A stretch of DNA of 5,286 nucleotides from Acholeplasmataceae bacterium (GTDB taxonomy: Bacteria; Bacillota_I; Bacilli_A; Acholeplasmatales; Acholeplasmataceae): assembly GCA_030656435.1 (NCBI GenBank), contig JAUSOA010000215.1:1-5286 (forward strand). Direction: 5' to 3'. Position 1 is the stretch's first letter, and each line of letters starts with the position of its first letter. Of this stretch, positions 1 to 4,932 are shown one piece after another. The notes below the pieces were generated by a model. The model saw only the letters and a program-made list of their open reading frames with translations. It was not told where the DNA came from and did not search any database. The position numbers and the translations under genes are program-made.

Positions 1-64
1 TTCCTTGAATAGCTGCAATAGATAAGAGATCTTGATACTTATATTTAACCAAAATAGGATTCAT
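1..64 (-). CDS. Possible 5' end of a leftward gene, product not recognised (partial)
   Basis: Reading leftward, an ATG at 64-62 opens 21 uninterrupted codons to the window edge, giving MNPILVKYKYQDLLSIAAIQ and one further Gly. The composition is protein-like, but the fragment is too short to assign to a family. No Shine-Dalgarno sequence lies in front of the ATG. A perfect TATAAT sits six bases upstream of it, so the message could be leaderless. All three plus-strand frames hit stops within the first 24 bases, so a rightward gene ending here cannot be excluded. A 21-codon open frame in AT-rich DNA can also arise by chance. Confidence 0.4.
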   Translation of the reverse strand, partial: MNPILVKYKYQDLLSIAAIQG

Positions 65-70
65 AGTTTA

Positions 71-76
71 ATTATA
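71..76 (-). promoter_or_regulatory. Possible -10 element for the leftward gene
   Basis: The minus strand reads TATAAT here, with TAAACT between it and the ATG at 64. This would place transcription start on or next to the start codon. No good -35 is visible; the upstream sequence is a pyrimidine tract. AT-rich DNA gives such hexamers often, so this rests mainly on its position. Confidence 0.3.
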
Positions 77-83
77 TAAGATT

Positions 84-140
84 TGAAGAAAAAGAAAAAG
101 GCGATTTAATCGCCCCGAGTGAATTTATTCACTTTTGTTC
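84..140. terminator. Two adjacent hairpins with T-rich tracts on both sides
   Basis: Hairpin A pairs GGCGAT (100-105) with ATCGCC (109-114) around a 3-base loop. Hairpin B pairs AGTGAA (118-123) with TTCACT (128-133) around TTTA. On the plus strand hairpin B runs into TTTTGTTCT. On the minus strand hairpin A runs into TTTTTCTTTTTCTTC (99-85). The layout fits a terminator usable in either direction, or an insulator between divergent genes. A rightward terminator would serve a gene ending just left of the window. The T tracts are interrupted, so strength is uncertain. Confidence 0.45.
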
Positions 141-160
141 TAGAGTGTGTTTTTTTCATG

Positions 161-166
161 TATAAT
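161..166 (+). promoter_or_regulatory. Probable -10 element of the trmFO operon
   Basis: A perfect TATAAT lies 15 bases before the trmFO ATG at 182. At 17-bp spacing the -35 position would be TTCTAG (138-143), which is weak; TTGTTC at 135-140 is a better match but 20 bp away. Start of transcription near 173 would leave a leader of only about 9 bases, keeping GGTGAT (173-178) and cutting off the rest of the ribosome site. This may therefore be a near-leaderless message, or the real promoter may lie further upstream. Confidence 0.5.
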
Positions 167-181
167 AGAAGTGGTGATAAA

Positions 182-1468
182 ATGGTCAAAATAATTGGTG
201 CGGGACTTGCAGGCAGCGAAGCTGCGTACTATCTCGCAAATAAAAACATCAAGGTCAAACTCTATGAAATGAGACCAAAAAAGATGACTGCAGCCCATCA
301 AAGTGGGAATTTTGCAGAGCTTGTTTGTTCAAATTCATTACGCTCTAATGATATTCATAATGCAGTCGGTTTATTAAAACATGAAATGATGGAATTTGAT
401 TCATTAATCATGGCGGCAGCACATCACGCAAGTGTTCCAGCAGGATCAAGTCTAGCTGTCGACCGCGTGCTTTTTTCAGATTATATTGAATCTAAGATTA
501 AAAACCATCCAAATATTGAAGTTCATTATGAAGAAGTTACAACACTCGATCCTAATGAAATTACTATGATTTGTGCAGGACCACTTGCCTCTGATTCCTT
601 ATCTGATGCAATTCATGAGCTTTTTCACATGGATCACCTTCATTTTTTTGATGCGATTGCACCAATTATTGATGCAAACTCAATCAATATGGATATTGCA
701 TATCTAAAGAGTAGATATGACAAGGGTGAAGCAGCATATATCAATTGCCCAATGAACAAGGAAGAATATGAAGCATTTTACCATGCTGTGATTCACGCTA
801 AAAAAGTTGAATTTAAGGATTTTGAAAATAACGTGTTTGAAGGCTGCATGCCTGTAGAAGTGATGGCAGAGCGTGGTATTGAAACTCTTCTTTTTGGTCC
901 TATGAAGCCAGTTGGCTTGGAGCAAGAAGGAAAGAAGAGACCACATGCAGTTGTTCAACTTAGACAGGATGACGCTGCAAAAAGCATGTATAATATCGTA
1001 GGCTTTCAAACACACTTAACTTGGGATGAACAAAAGAAAGTGATTCGTATGATACCTGGATTAGAAAATGCAGATATCCTAAGATATGGAGTCATGCACA
1101 GAAATACCTACCTAGAAAGTCCAAAGCTTTTAAATGCAAGCTACCAATGTAAAAATTATCCAAATCTATTCTTTGCAGGACAAATTAGTGGTGTCGAAGG
1201 ATATGTTGAAAGTGCAGCGTCTGGATTGAATGCTGCCATTCAAGTTGCTTTATATATCAATCAAATGCCTTTAAAACCACTACCAGCATTTACCATGCTA
1301 GGAGCAATGGCTAAATATATATCGACAGATAATAAGTCGTTTGTACCAATGAACGCTAACCTAGGATTATTTCCACCACTCGAATTTAAACATTATAAAA
1401 AGATGAGAAAAGAACTCTATGCAAAAAGATCATTAGAAGCCCTCAAGGCCTACAAGGAGGAGTTGTAG
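182..1468 (+). CDS. trmFO: FAD- and folate-dependent RNA (uracil-5-)-methyltransferase TrmFO
   Basis: The protein has 428 aa, close to the ~435 aa usual for the family. TrmFO methylates U54 of tRNA in the cytoplasm, taking the carbon from 5,10-methylenetetrahydrofolate and reducing it with FADH2. The N-terminal dinucleotide-binding motif GAGLAGSEAA is at residues 6-15. The signature around LVCSNSLRS contains Cys49, and FEGCMP contains Cys222. These match Cys53 and Cys226, the two functional cysteines of the B. subtilis enzyme, with a constant offset of four. A C-terminal FAD-binding stretch FAGQISGVEGYVES is at 331-344. The ATG at 182 is chosen because the Rossmann motif starts right after it, as in homologues, and AGAAGTGGTGAT lies just upstream. 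The frame stays open back to a GTG at 119, but that extension has no family support. Some Mollicute paralogues (RlmFO of Mycoplasma capricolum) instead methylate 23S rRNA U1939, so the substrate is not settled by sequence. Confidence 0.96.
   Translation: MVKIIGAGLAGSEAAYYLANKNIKVKLYEMRPKKMTAAHQSGNFAELVCSNSLRSNDIHNAVGLLKHEMMEFDSLIMAAAHHASVPAGSSLAVDRVLFSDYIESKIKNHPNIEVHYEEVTTLDPNEITMICAGPLASDSLSDAIHELFHMDHLHFFDAIAPIIDANSINMDIAYLKSRYDKGEAAYINCPMNKEEYEAFYHAVIHAKKVEFKDFENNVFEGCMPVEVMAERGIETLLFGPMKPVGLEQEGKKRPHAVVQLRQDDAAKSMYNIVGFQTHLTWDEQKKVIRMIPGLENADILRYGVMHRNTYLESPKLLNASYQCKNYPNLFFAGQISGVEGYVESAASGLNAAIQVALYINQMPLKPLPAFTMLGAMAKYISTDNKSFVPMNANLGLFPPLEFKHYKKMRKELYAKRSLEALKAYKEEL
1454..1460 (+). 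promoter_or_regulatory. Strong ribosome binding site fixing the TTG start of xerC
   Basis: AAGGAGG lies within the last codons of trmFO, eight bases before TTG at 1469. No ATG or GTG exists in this frame nearby that would give a family-like N-terminus. The site therefore decides for a TTG start immediately after the trmFO stop (TAG, 1466-1468) and suggests translational coupling. Confidence 0.85.
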
Positions 1469-2377
1469 TTGGATATTGTTTTAGATTTTAAAAACTATCT
1501 CCAAATTGAAAAAAATTACGCTGAAAATACCGTTACAAGCTATATGAAGGACATCAAGGATTTTGAAGACTTCATTAGAAGAGAAGAGCTTGCAGATGGA
1601 CTTTTAGATGTAACAAGAGAAAGACTGGGTAGACATTACCTAGCTTTTTTAGATAAGGAAAACTATGCAAAAAAATCAATAGCAAGAAAAATATCATCCC
1701 TGCGTACATTTTATGATTTCTTAATTCAAAATAAAAAAATAGACATCAATATTTTTACAACCTTAGAAACACCTAAGGTTCCTAGAAAGCTTCCAAAGAT
1801 TATTAATGACGATGAAATCGACATGCTTTTTAAGTCGATTGATCGGTTAAAACCTCTTGGCTTTAGAAATTATTTGTTATTAGATCTTCTATTTTCATGT
1901 GGACTACGTGCAAGTGAGATTGTATCGATTTCTATTAAAGATGTTCAAGTTGATCGAGAACAAATTCTAATTCATGGAAAAGGTTCTAAGGATCGATTTG
2001 TTCCTATTCATCGTACTCTAATTGATGATATCAAGCATTATCTAACCTATATTAGACCTATTCTACTATCAAAGGGACCTAACACCTCAGTTACTGAAGT
2101 TTTTATTAACTACAAGGGAACGCCTCTTACCGTTCGAGGACTTCAACTCATATTAAAACAAATCATTAAAAACTCTGGAGAAACATTCAAGATTCATCCA
2201 CATATGCTAAGACATGCATTTGCTACTACCTTACTCAACCATGGTGCAGATTTAAGAGTTGTCCAAGAATTATTAGGCCATGAGCATTTAAAATCCACGC
2301 AAATTTATACACATGTATCCTCTGAAACACTCAAAGAAAAATATAAGTTAACCCATCCAAGGATGATTAAAAAATGA
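1469..2377 (+). CDS. xerC: Tyrosine recombinase XerC
   Basis: The 302-aa length is typical of XerC/XerD proteins (~300). They resolve chromosome dimers by strand exchange at dif sites with the help of FtsK. The N-terminal SAM-like DNA-binding domain covers about residues 1-90 and the catalytic domain about 105-295. The full catalytic set is visible: Arg147 (CGLRASE), Lys171 (HGKGSKDR), His245 and Arg248 (HPHMLRHAF), His271 (LLGHEHL) and nucleophile Tyr280 (QIYTHV), so the enzyme should be active. It starts with TTG directly after the trmFO stop and shares ATGA with the next gene. The trmFO-xerC pair is the same as gid-codV in B. subtilis, which favours XerC over XerD or a phage integrase. If it is the only Xer in a reduced genome it could act alone, which this window cannot show. 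Confidence 0.94.
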   Translation: MDIVLDFKNYLQIEKNYAENTVTSYMKDIKDFEDFIRREELADGLLDVTRERLGRHYLAFLDKENYAKKSIARKISSLRTFYDFLIQNKKIDINIFTTLETPKVPRKLPKIINDDEIDMLFKSIDRLKPLGFRNYLLLDLLFSCGLRASEIVSISIKDVQVDREQILIHGKGSKDRFVPIHRTLIDDIKHYLTYIRPILLSKGPNTSVTEVFINYKGTPLTVRGLQLILKQIIKNSGETFKIHPHMLRHAFATTLLNHGADLRVVQELLGHEHLKSTQIYTHVSSETLKEKYKLTHPRMIKK

Positions 2378-2901
2378 TTAAACTCGGGGATTTAATCAAA
2401 GAAGATGGTTTAATTGGAAATGGAGTTATTCTAAAACGTAAAACAGTGCGTGCAATAATAATTAACGAGAATAATGAAGTTCAAATGCTCTATTCAAAGC
2501 TCTTTGATGATTACACCTTCCCTGGTGGAGGAATCAAGAAAAATGAGAGCGATATAGAGGCATTAAAAAGAGAACTTCATGAAGAACTAGGTGCTCTTCA
2601 TGTTGAAATCATCAAGCCATTTGGATATATCGAAGAACTTCGCTATGGATTAAAGGAAACAGATGATATCTATCTGCAAACTTCATACTATTATCTATGC
2701 AAGATTAAAGAATTTACTACTCCAAATTTGATTGGAAGAGAACTTCAACACGGTCTTCAAACCAAGTGGGTTACAATCGATGAAGCGATTTCTAAAAATG
2801 AATCCGTCTTACTCGATGAAACACATCAAAAAAAGGGACTAAAAACAGTATTATTAAGAGAAAATACAGTGCTAAAAAAGCTTAAGGAGAACCAATTATG
2901 A
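2374..2901 (+). CDS. Nudix hydrolase (MutT-like), substrate unknown
   Basis: The 175-aa protein carries a full Nudix box at residues 52-74: G52-x5-E58-x7-R66-E67-L68-x-E70-E71-x-G73-A74. The only deviation is Ala at the final aliphatic position. The motif is preceded by the usual DYTFPGGG. The family hydrolyses nucleoside diphosphates linked to another group, including damaged NTPs, with Mg2+ bound by the glutamates. The C-terminal part (about 125-175) is less conserved and ends in a Lys/Glu/Leu-rich helix-like tail. The start overlaps the xerC stop as ATGA, with AAGGA at 2359-2363. The stop overlaps the dut start in the same way. Adjacency to dUTPase suggests a role in cleaning the nucleotide pool, but the substrate (8-oxo-dGTP, another NTP, or a sugar nucleotide) cannot be told from sequence. 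Confidence 0.9.
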   Translation: MIKLGDLIKEDGLIGNGVILKRKTVRAIIINENNEVQMLYSKLFDDYTFPGGGIKKNESDIEALKRELHEELGALHVEIIKPFGYIEELRYGLKETDDIYLQTSYYYLCKIKEFTTPNLIGRELQHGLQTKWVTIDEAISKNESVLLDETHQKKGLKTVLLRENTVLKKLKENQL

Positions 2902-3341
2902 GAAAATTTGAAATTATTAGCAAGTTCAAGCATTTAAATCCTACTCTCCCTAAAAGAGCAACTGAAGGCTCTGCGGGATACGATCTTTCCTCAATCGAGG
3001 ATGTGACCATCATGCCAAATGAAGTCAAATTGATTCCTACAGGACTCAAAGTCATGATGCCAAAAAATGAAGCTCTTTTTGTTTTTCCTCGATCCTCACT
3101 CGCAATCAAAAGAGGTGTGATGATGAGTAATAGTGTTGGTATCATTGATGCTGATTACTATGGAAATAAAGACAACGAAGGTCATATTATGGTTCCTTTG
3201 ATTAATATAAAGAGTGAGCCAGTTCAAATACTCAAGGGTGAAAGAATCGCTCAAGGGATATTTCTTCAATACCAAAAAACAACAGATGATGAGACGGAAA
3301 ATATAACCAGACTCGGTGGATTTGGGTCAAGTGGTCACTAA
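2898..3341 (+). CDS. dut: dUTP diphosphatase (trimeric dUTPase)
   Basis: The 147-aa protein is the normal length for the trimeric family. It cleaves dUTP to dUMP and diphosphate, keeping uracil out of DNA and supplying dUMP for thymidylate synthesis. All five motifs can be seen: AGYDL (26-30), PRSSLA (64-69), a motif 3 of GIIDADYYGN (81-90) with probable catalytic Asp84, KGERIAQ (113-119), and the C-terminal nucleotide-capping RLGGFGSSG (138-146). Motif 3 is followed by KDNEGHI, an insertion that, from memory, recalls the dUTPases of Bacillus prophages (YosS/YncF type) more than that of E. coli. The start overlaps the Nudix stop (ATGA, 2898-2901), with AAGGAGA at 2884-2890. No terminator follows, so some transcription may continue into the downstream genes. 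Confidence 0.95.
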   Translation: MRKFEIISKFKHLNPTLPKRATEGSAGYDLSSIEDVTIMPNEVKLIPTGLKVMMPKNEALFVFPRSSLAIKRGVMMSNSVGIIDADYYGNKDNEGHIMVPLINIKSEPVQILKGERIAQGIFLQYQKTTDDETENITRLGGFGSSGH

Positions 3342-3346
3342 TTATA

Positions 3347-3376
3347 TTGTTTTTATATAAGTAGTTGTGCTACAAT
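3347..3376 (+). promoter_or_regulatory. Extended -10 promoter of the zinc-ribbon array
   Basis: TGCTACAAT at 3368-3376 is an extended -10 (TGn plus TACAAT). TTGTTT at 3347-3352 serves as a weak -35 at 18 bp spacing. Predicted start is near 3383, giving a leader of about 20 bases that contains AGGGGG (3391-3396) before the ATG at 3404. It separates the array from the trmFO-dut operon, although read-through is possible. Confidence 0.6.
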
Positions 3377-3403
3377 TAAAAGAAAAGCATAGGGGGTTTC
3401 AAA

Positions 3404-3670
3404 ATGGCTTATTGTCCAAGTTGTGGCGAATCAGTTCGCGATGATCAAGATGTATGTCTTTCATGCGGTGCAGAATTAAAAGAAAAAAAAGTGGTTTATG
3501 GTGAGTCTGGTAGTTATGTTGGGTGGGGAATTTTAAGTTTTTTATTGCCACTAGCTGGCTTAATTCTTTTTCTTGTTTGGAAGGATTCAAAACCTAAGGG
3601 TGCTAAAATATGTGGTACTTGGGCATTGATAGGGTTTGTTATCAATTTAATTGTATTTTCATCATTATAA
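3404..3670 (+). CDS. Zinc-ribbon membrane protein, paralogue 1 (unknown function)
   Basis: This 88-aa protein is the shortest and most divergent of the four paralogues. Cys4, Cys7, Cys18 and Cys21 form CxxC-x10-CxxC, a zinc-ribbon signature. A short Lys/Glu-rich linker leads to a hydrophobic segment at about 39-59 (ending FLVWKDSKP) and a second at about 70-87. Proteins with this plan are common in Firmicutes and are annotated only as zinc-ribbon domain-containing. It differs from its neighbours by a linker two residues shorter, CGTWALIGF instead of AGKGALI at the start of segment two, and almost no tail. No signal peptide is present, so the ribbon is probably cytoplasmic. AGGGGG ends seven bases before the ATG. 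Confidence 0.85.
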   Translation: MAYCPSCGESVRDDQDVCLSCGAELKEKKVVYGESGSYVGWGILSFLLPLAGLILFLVWKDSKPKGAKICGTWALIGFVINLIVFSSL

Positions 3671-3687
3671 ATAGGAGGAATCAATAA

Positions 3688-3996
3688 ATGGCTTATTGTC
3701 CAAATTGCGGATCACAGGTTAGAGATGATCAAGACGTATGTTTGTCATGTGGTAAAAGTCTTAAAATGAGTGCTCAAAATAAAGTCTACGATGAACAAGG
3801 TTCAACTGCAGCATATGCTGTTCTAGGATTTTTTGTACCAATAGTGGGTTTAATCCTATACCTTATATGGAAAGAAGAACGCCCAAGAGCTGCAAGATCA
3901 GCAGGTAAAGGGGCATTAATCAGTGTAGTTTTAGGTGTTTCATTGTATGTTGTTCTTATTATAATTTTAGCATTATCTGGATACTCAGCTTACTAA
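3688..3996 (+). CDS. Zinc-ribbon membrane protein, paralogue 2 (unknown function)
   Basis: The 102-aa product has zinc ligands at Cys4, Cys7, Cys18 and Cys21, then a charged linker with KVYDEQGST. Hydrophobic segments lie at about 43-61 (VLGFFVPIVGLILYLIW) and about 76-97, separated by the basic loop KEERPRAARSAGKG. The first segment contains Pro51 and Gly54, so it may be kinked or re-entrant. It lies 17 bases after paralogue 1 and has AGGAGG (3673-3678) nine bases before its ATG. The first 60 residues are nearly the same as paralogue 3, in DNA as well as protein, pointing to a fairly recent duplication. The tail LSGYSAY is unique to this copy. Confidence 0.87.
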   Translation: MAYCPNCGSQVRDDQDVCLSCGKSLKMSAQNKVYDEQGSTAAYAVLGFFVPIVGLILYLIWKEERPRAARSAGKGALISVVLGVSLYVVLIIILALSGYSAY

Positions 3997-4015
3997 TCAT
4001 TGGGGGGAAATCATA

Positions 4016-4333
4016 ATGGCTTATTGTACCAATTGTGGTTCACAGGTTAGAGATGATCAAGATGTATGTCTTTCCTGTGGTAAAAGTCTTAAATTAGGTA
4101 AACAAAATAAAGTCTATGACGAACAAGGGTCAACCTTTGGTTATGCTGTATTGGGCTTCTTTATACCAATCGTAGGTTTGGTTTTATACTTAATGTGGAA
4201 GGATGAACGTCCTAATGCCTCACAATCAGCAGGAAAAGGAGCTTTAGTTGGTTTTATCCTTAATTTTTTATTCTCTATATTGGTGATGATTATCTTAATG
4301 ACGTCATCAGGTTTTTGGATGTACGATTTTTAA
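4016..4333 (+). CDS. Zinc-ribbon membrane protein, paralogue 3 (unknown function)
   Basis: The 105-aa product has the same ribbon (Cys4, Cys7, Cys18, Cys21) and aligns without gaps to paralogues 2 and 4 through about residue 80. Segment one is about 43-61. The loop KDERPNASQSAGKG is less basic than in the others (Asn, Ser and Gln replace Arg or Lys). Segment two is about 77-96, and the tail ends in GFWMYDF, aromatic and acidic. The gene is 19 bases after paralogue 2. Its ribosome site is an unusual G run, GGGGGGAAA (4002-4010). It appears to be co-transcribed with its neighbours. Confidence 0.87.
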   Translation: MAYCTNCGSQVRDDQDVCLSCGKSLKLGKQNKVYDEQGSTFGYAVLGFFIPIVGLVLYLMWKDERPNASQSAGKGALVGFILNFLFSILVMIILMTSSGFWMYDF

Positions 4334-4348
4334 TAAGGGGGAGTTATC

Positions 4349-4696
4349 ATGCCATTTTGTTCTAATTGCGGTAAAGAAGTTAAAGAAGACCAAGATGTTT
4401 GTCTATCCTGCGGGAGAGCACTAAACCCAAAAGTATTAAAGAAAGTATATGATGAGAGTGAATCTACAGTCGGATATGCAGTTCTAGGCTTTTTTGTGCC
4501 AATTGTTGGATTGATTCTATATCTAATTTGGATGGATGAAAGACCTAAAGCAGCAAAATCAGCGGGAAAGGGTGCTTTAATCTCAGTTATCGTCTACGGA
4601 GCATTCTTTGTTTTATACTTTGTATTTTTCTTCATCATGATCTTATTTTTTGGTGGATTATCTTTTGGTTTCGGTCAATACTTAACAATGATTTAA
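4349..4696 (+). CDS. Zinc-ribbon membrane protein, paralogue 4 (unknown function)
   Basis: At 115 aa this is the longest copy. The ribbon is Cys4, Cys7, Cys18 and Cys21 with the shared DQDVCLSCG, but the start is MPFC instead of MAYC. The linker is KKVYDESEST. Hydrophobic segment one is about 43-61 and is followed by MDERPKAAKSAGKG. Segment two is extended and very rich in Phe and Tyr (about 77-104), followed by a Gly/Phe tail, so it may pass the membrane differently or pack against a partner. It begins 15 bases after paralogue 3, with AAGGGGGAG (4335-4343) as ribosome site. It is the last gene before the terminator. Confidence 0.87.
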   Translation: MPFCSNCGKEVKEDQDVCLSCGRALNPKVLKKVYDESESTVGYAVLGFFVPIVGLILYLIWMDERPKAAKSAGKGALISVIVYGAFFVLYFVFFFIMILFFGGLSFGFGQYLTMI

Positions 4697-4744
4697 AAAG
4701 CGAGTTAAAAATAAATTTGAAAAGAATATACACATAAAGCAAAT

Positions 4745-4789
4745 AACCACCAGAAGTTTCATTCTTTTTGAATGCAAAATGGTGGTTTT
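4745..4789 (+). terminator. Two-part hairpin terminator after the zinc-ribbon array
   Basis: AACCACCA (4745-4752) pairs with TGGTGGTT (4780-4787). Inside the loop CATTC (4760-4764) pairs with GAATG (4770-4774) around TTTTT. The outer stem runs directly into TTTTGTCTT. It separates the array from the rpsB promoter just downstream. On the minus strand the outer stem is followed by TTATTTGC, a poor T tract, so it is likely one-directional. Confidence 0.75.
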
Positions 4790-4792
4790 GTC

Positions 4793-4821
4793 TTGCAAAA
4801 GGCACCTAAATATGTTATATT
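4793..4821 (+). promoter_or_regulatory. rpsB promoter
   Basis: TTGCAA (4793-4798) and TATATT (4816-4821) are separated by exactly 17 bp, and TG at 4813-4814 makes an extended -10 (TGTTATATT). This is the best promoter match in the window, as expected for a ribosomal protein gene. Predicted start is near 4828, leaving a leader of about 105 bases. Confidence 0.75.
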
Positions 4822-4827
4822 TATACA

Positions 4828-4932
4828 GGCTATGAAAATAAGCATGTGTCATGTTTGGTAACCCTAGTGCCTTCGGGTGGGCTATCTCAAGTGATACAGA
4901 AGAAAACAACGAAAAGAGAGGTATTATATTTT
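4828..4932 (+). promoter_or_regulatory. Structured rpsB leader, candidate cis-regulatory RNA
   Basis: An outer stem pairs 4845-4852 (TGTGTCAT) with 4891-4898 (GTGATACA), eight pairs including two G-U. It encloses a hairpin with C(UUCG)G at 4871-4876: TGCC (4868-4871) with GGTG (4876-4879), two G-U among the four, then TAG (4865-4867) with CTA (4882-4884) after a 2-base bulge. TATCTC at 4883-4888 can instead pair with GAGGTA (4918-4923), which covers the ribosome site GAGAGGT (4916-4922). Two exclusive folds are therefore possible. Autoregulation of rpsB by S2 through its leader is established in E. coli. That this leader works likewise is inference, and I do not recognise it as a named RNA family. 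Confidence 0.5.

Larger units (their letters stand above)
3404..4696 (+). repeat. Four-copy tandem gene array (zinc-ribbon paralogues)
   Basis: Four head-to-tail copies with a period of about 280-335 bases share a conserved 5' half and diverge at their 3' ends. Copies 2 and 3 share an identical 23-base stretch (3712-3734 and 4040-4062). Copies 1 and 3 share a different one (3440-3462 and 4052-4074). Intergenic gaps are only 15-19 bases. The pattern fits serial duplication followed by divergence of the C-terminal segments. Confidence 0.85.

Noticed and set aside
119..181. Upstream GTG (119) and ATG (158) starts that lengthen TrmFO by 21 or 8 residues
   Set aside because: The family begins directly with the Rossmann motif, the extra residues overlap hairpin B and the TATAAT element, and the good ribosome site lies just before ATG 182.
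704..1015. 103-codon minus-strand reading frame within trmFO
   Set aside because: It lies fully opposite a conserved gene, has no family-like features and is an antisense shadow.
1469..2377. xerC as an integrase of a mobile element
   Set aside because: It has the compact Xer length and the ancestral trmFO-xerC adjacency, and no attachment sites, phage genes or tRNA are seen nearby.
2374..2901. Reading TGA as tryptophan (Mycoplasma code)
   Set aside because: TGA ends both xerC and the Nudix gene exactly at start codons of the next genes, and all visible tryptophans are TGG.
2882..3145. 87-codon minus-strand reading frame opposite dut
   Set aside because: Antisense to conserved dUTPase motifs, with no ribosome site or recognisable motif.
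3342..3360. Inverted repeat TTATAT/ATATAA after dut as a terminator
   Set aside because: The stem is A/T only, no T tract follows, and it overlaps the promoter of the next unit.
3399..3590. 63-codon minus-strand reading frame opposite zinc-ribbon copy 1
   Set aside because: Antisense shadow of a gene whose paralogues confirm the plus strand as coding.
3404..4696. Regularly spaced repeated segments as a CRISPR or similar array
   Set aside because: The repeats are coding, ~300 bases apart and explained by gene duplication.
4801..4871. Pairing of GGCAC (4801-4805) with GTGCC (4867-4871)
   Set aside because: The left arm lies within the promoter, upstream of the predicted transcription start, so it would not be in the rpsB transcript.
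4682..4909. 75-codon minus-strand reading frame across the terminator, promoter and rpsB leader
   Set aside because: It covers a clear plus-strand hairpin terminator, a near-consensus promoter and a leader; it has no good ribosome site and its sequence looks non-coding.
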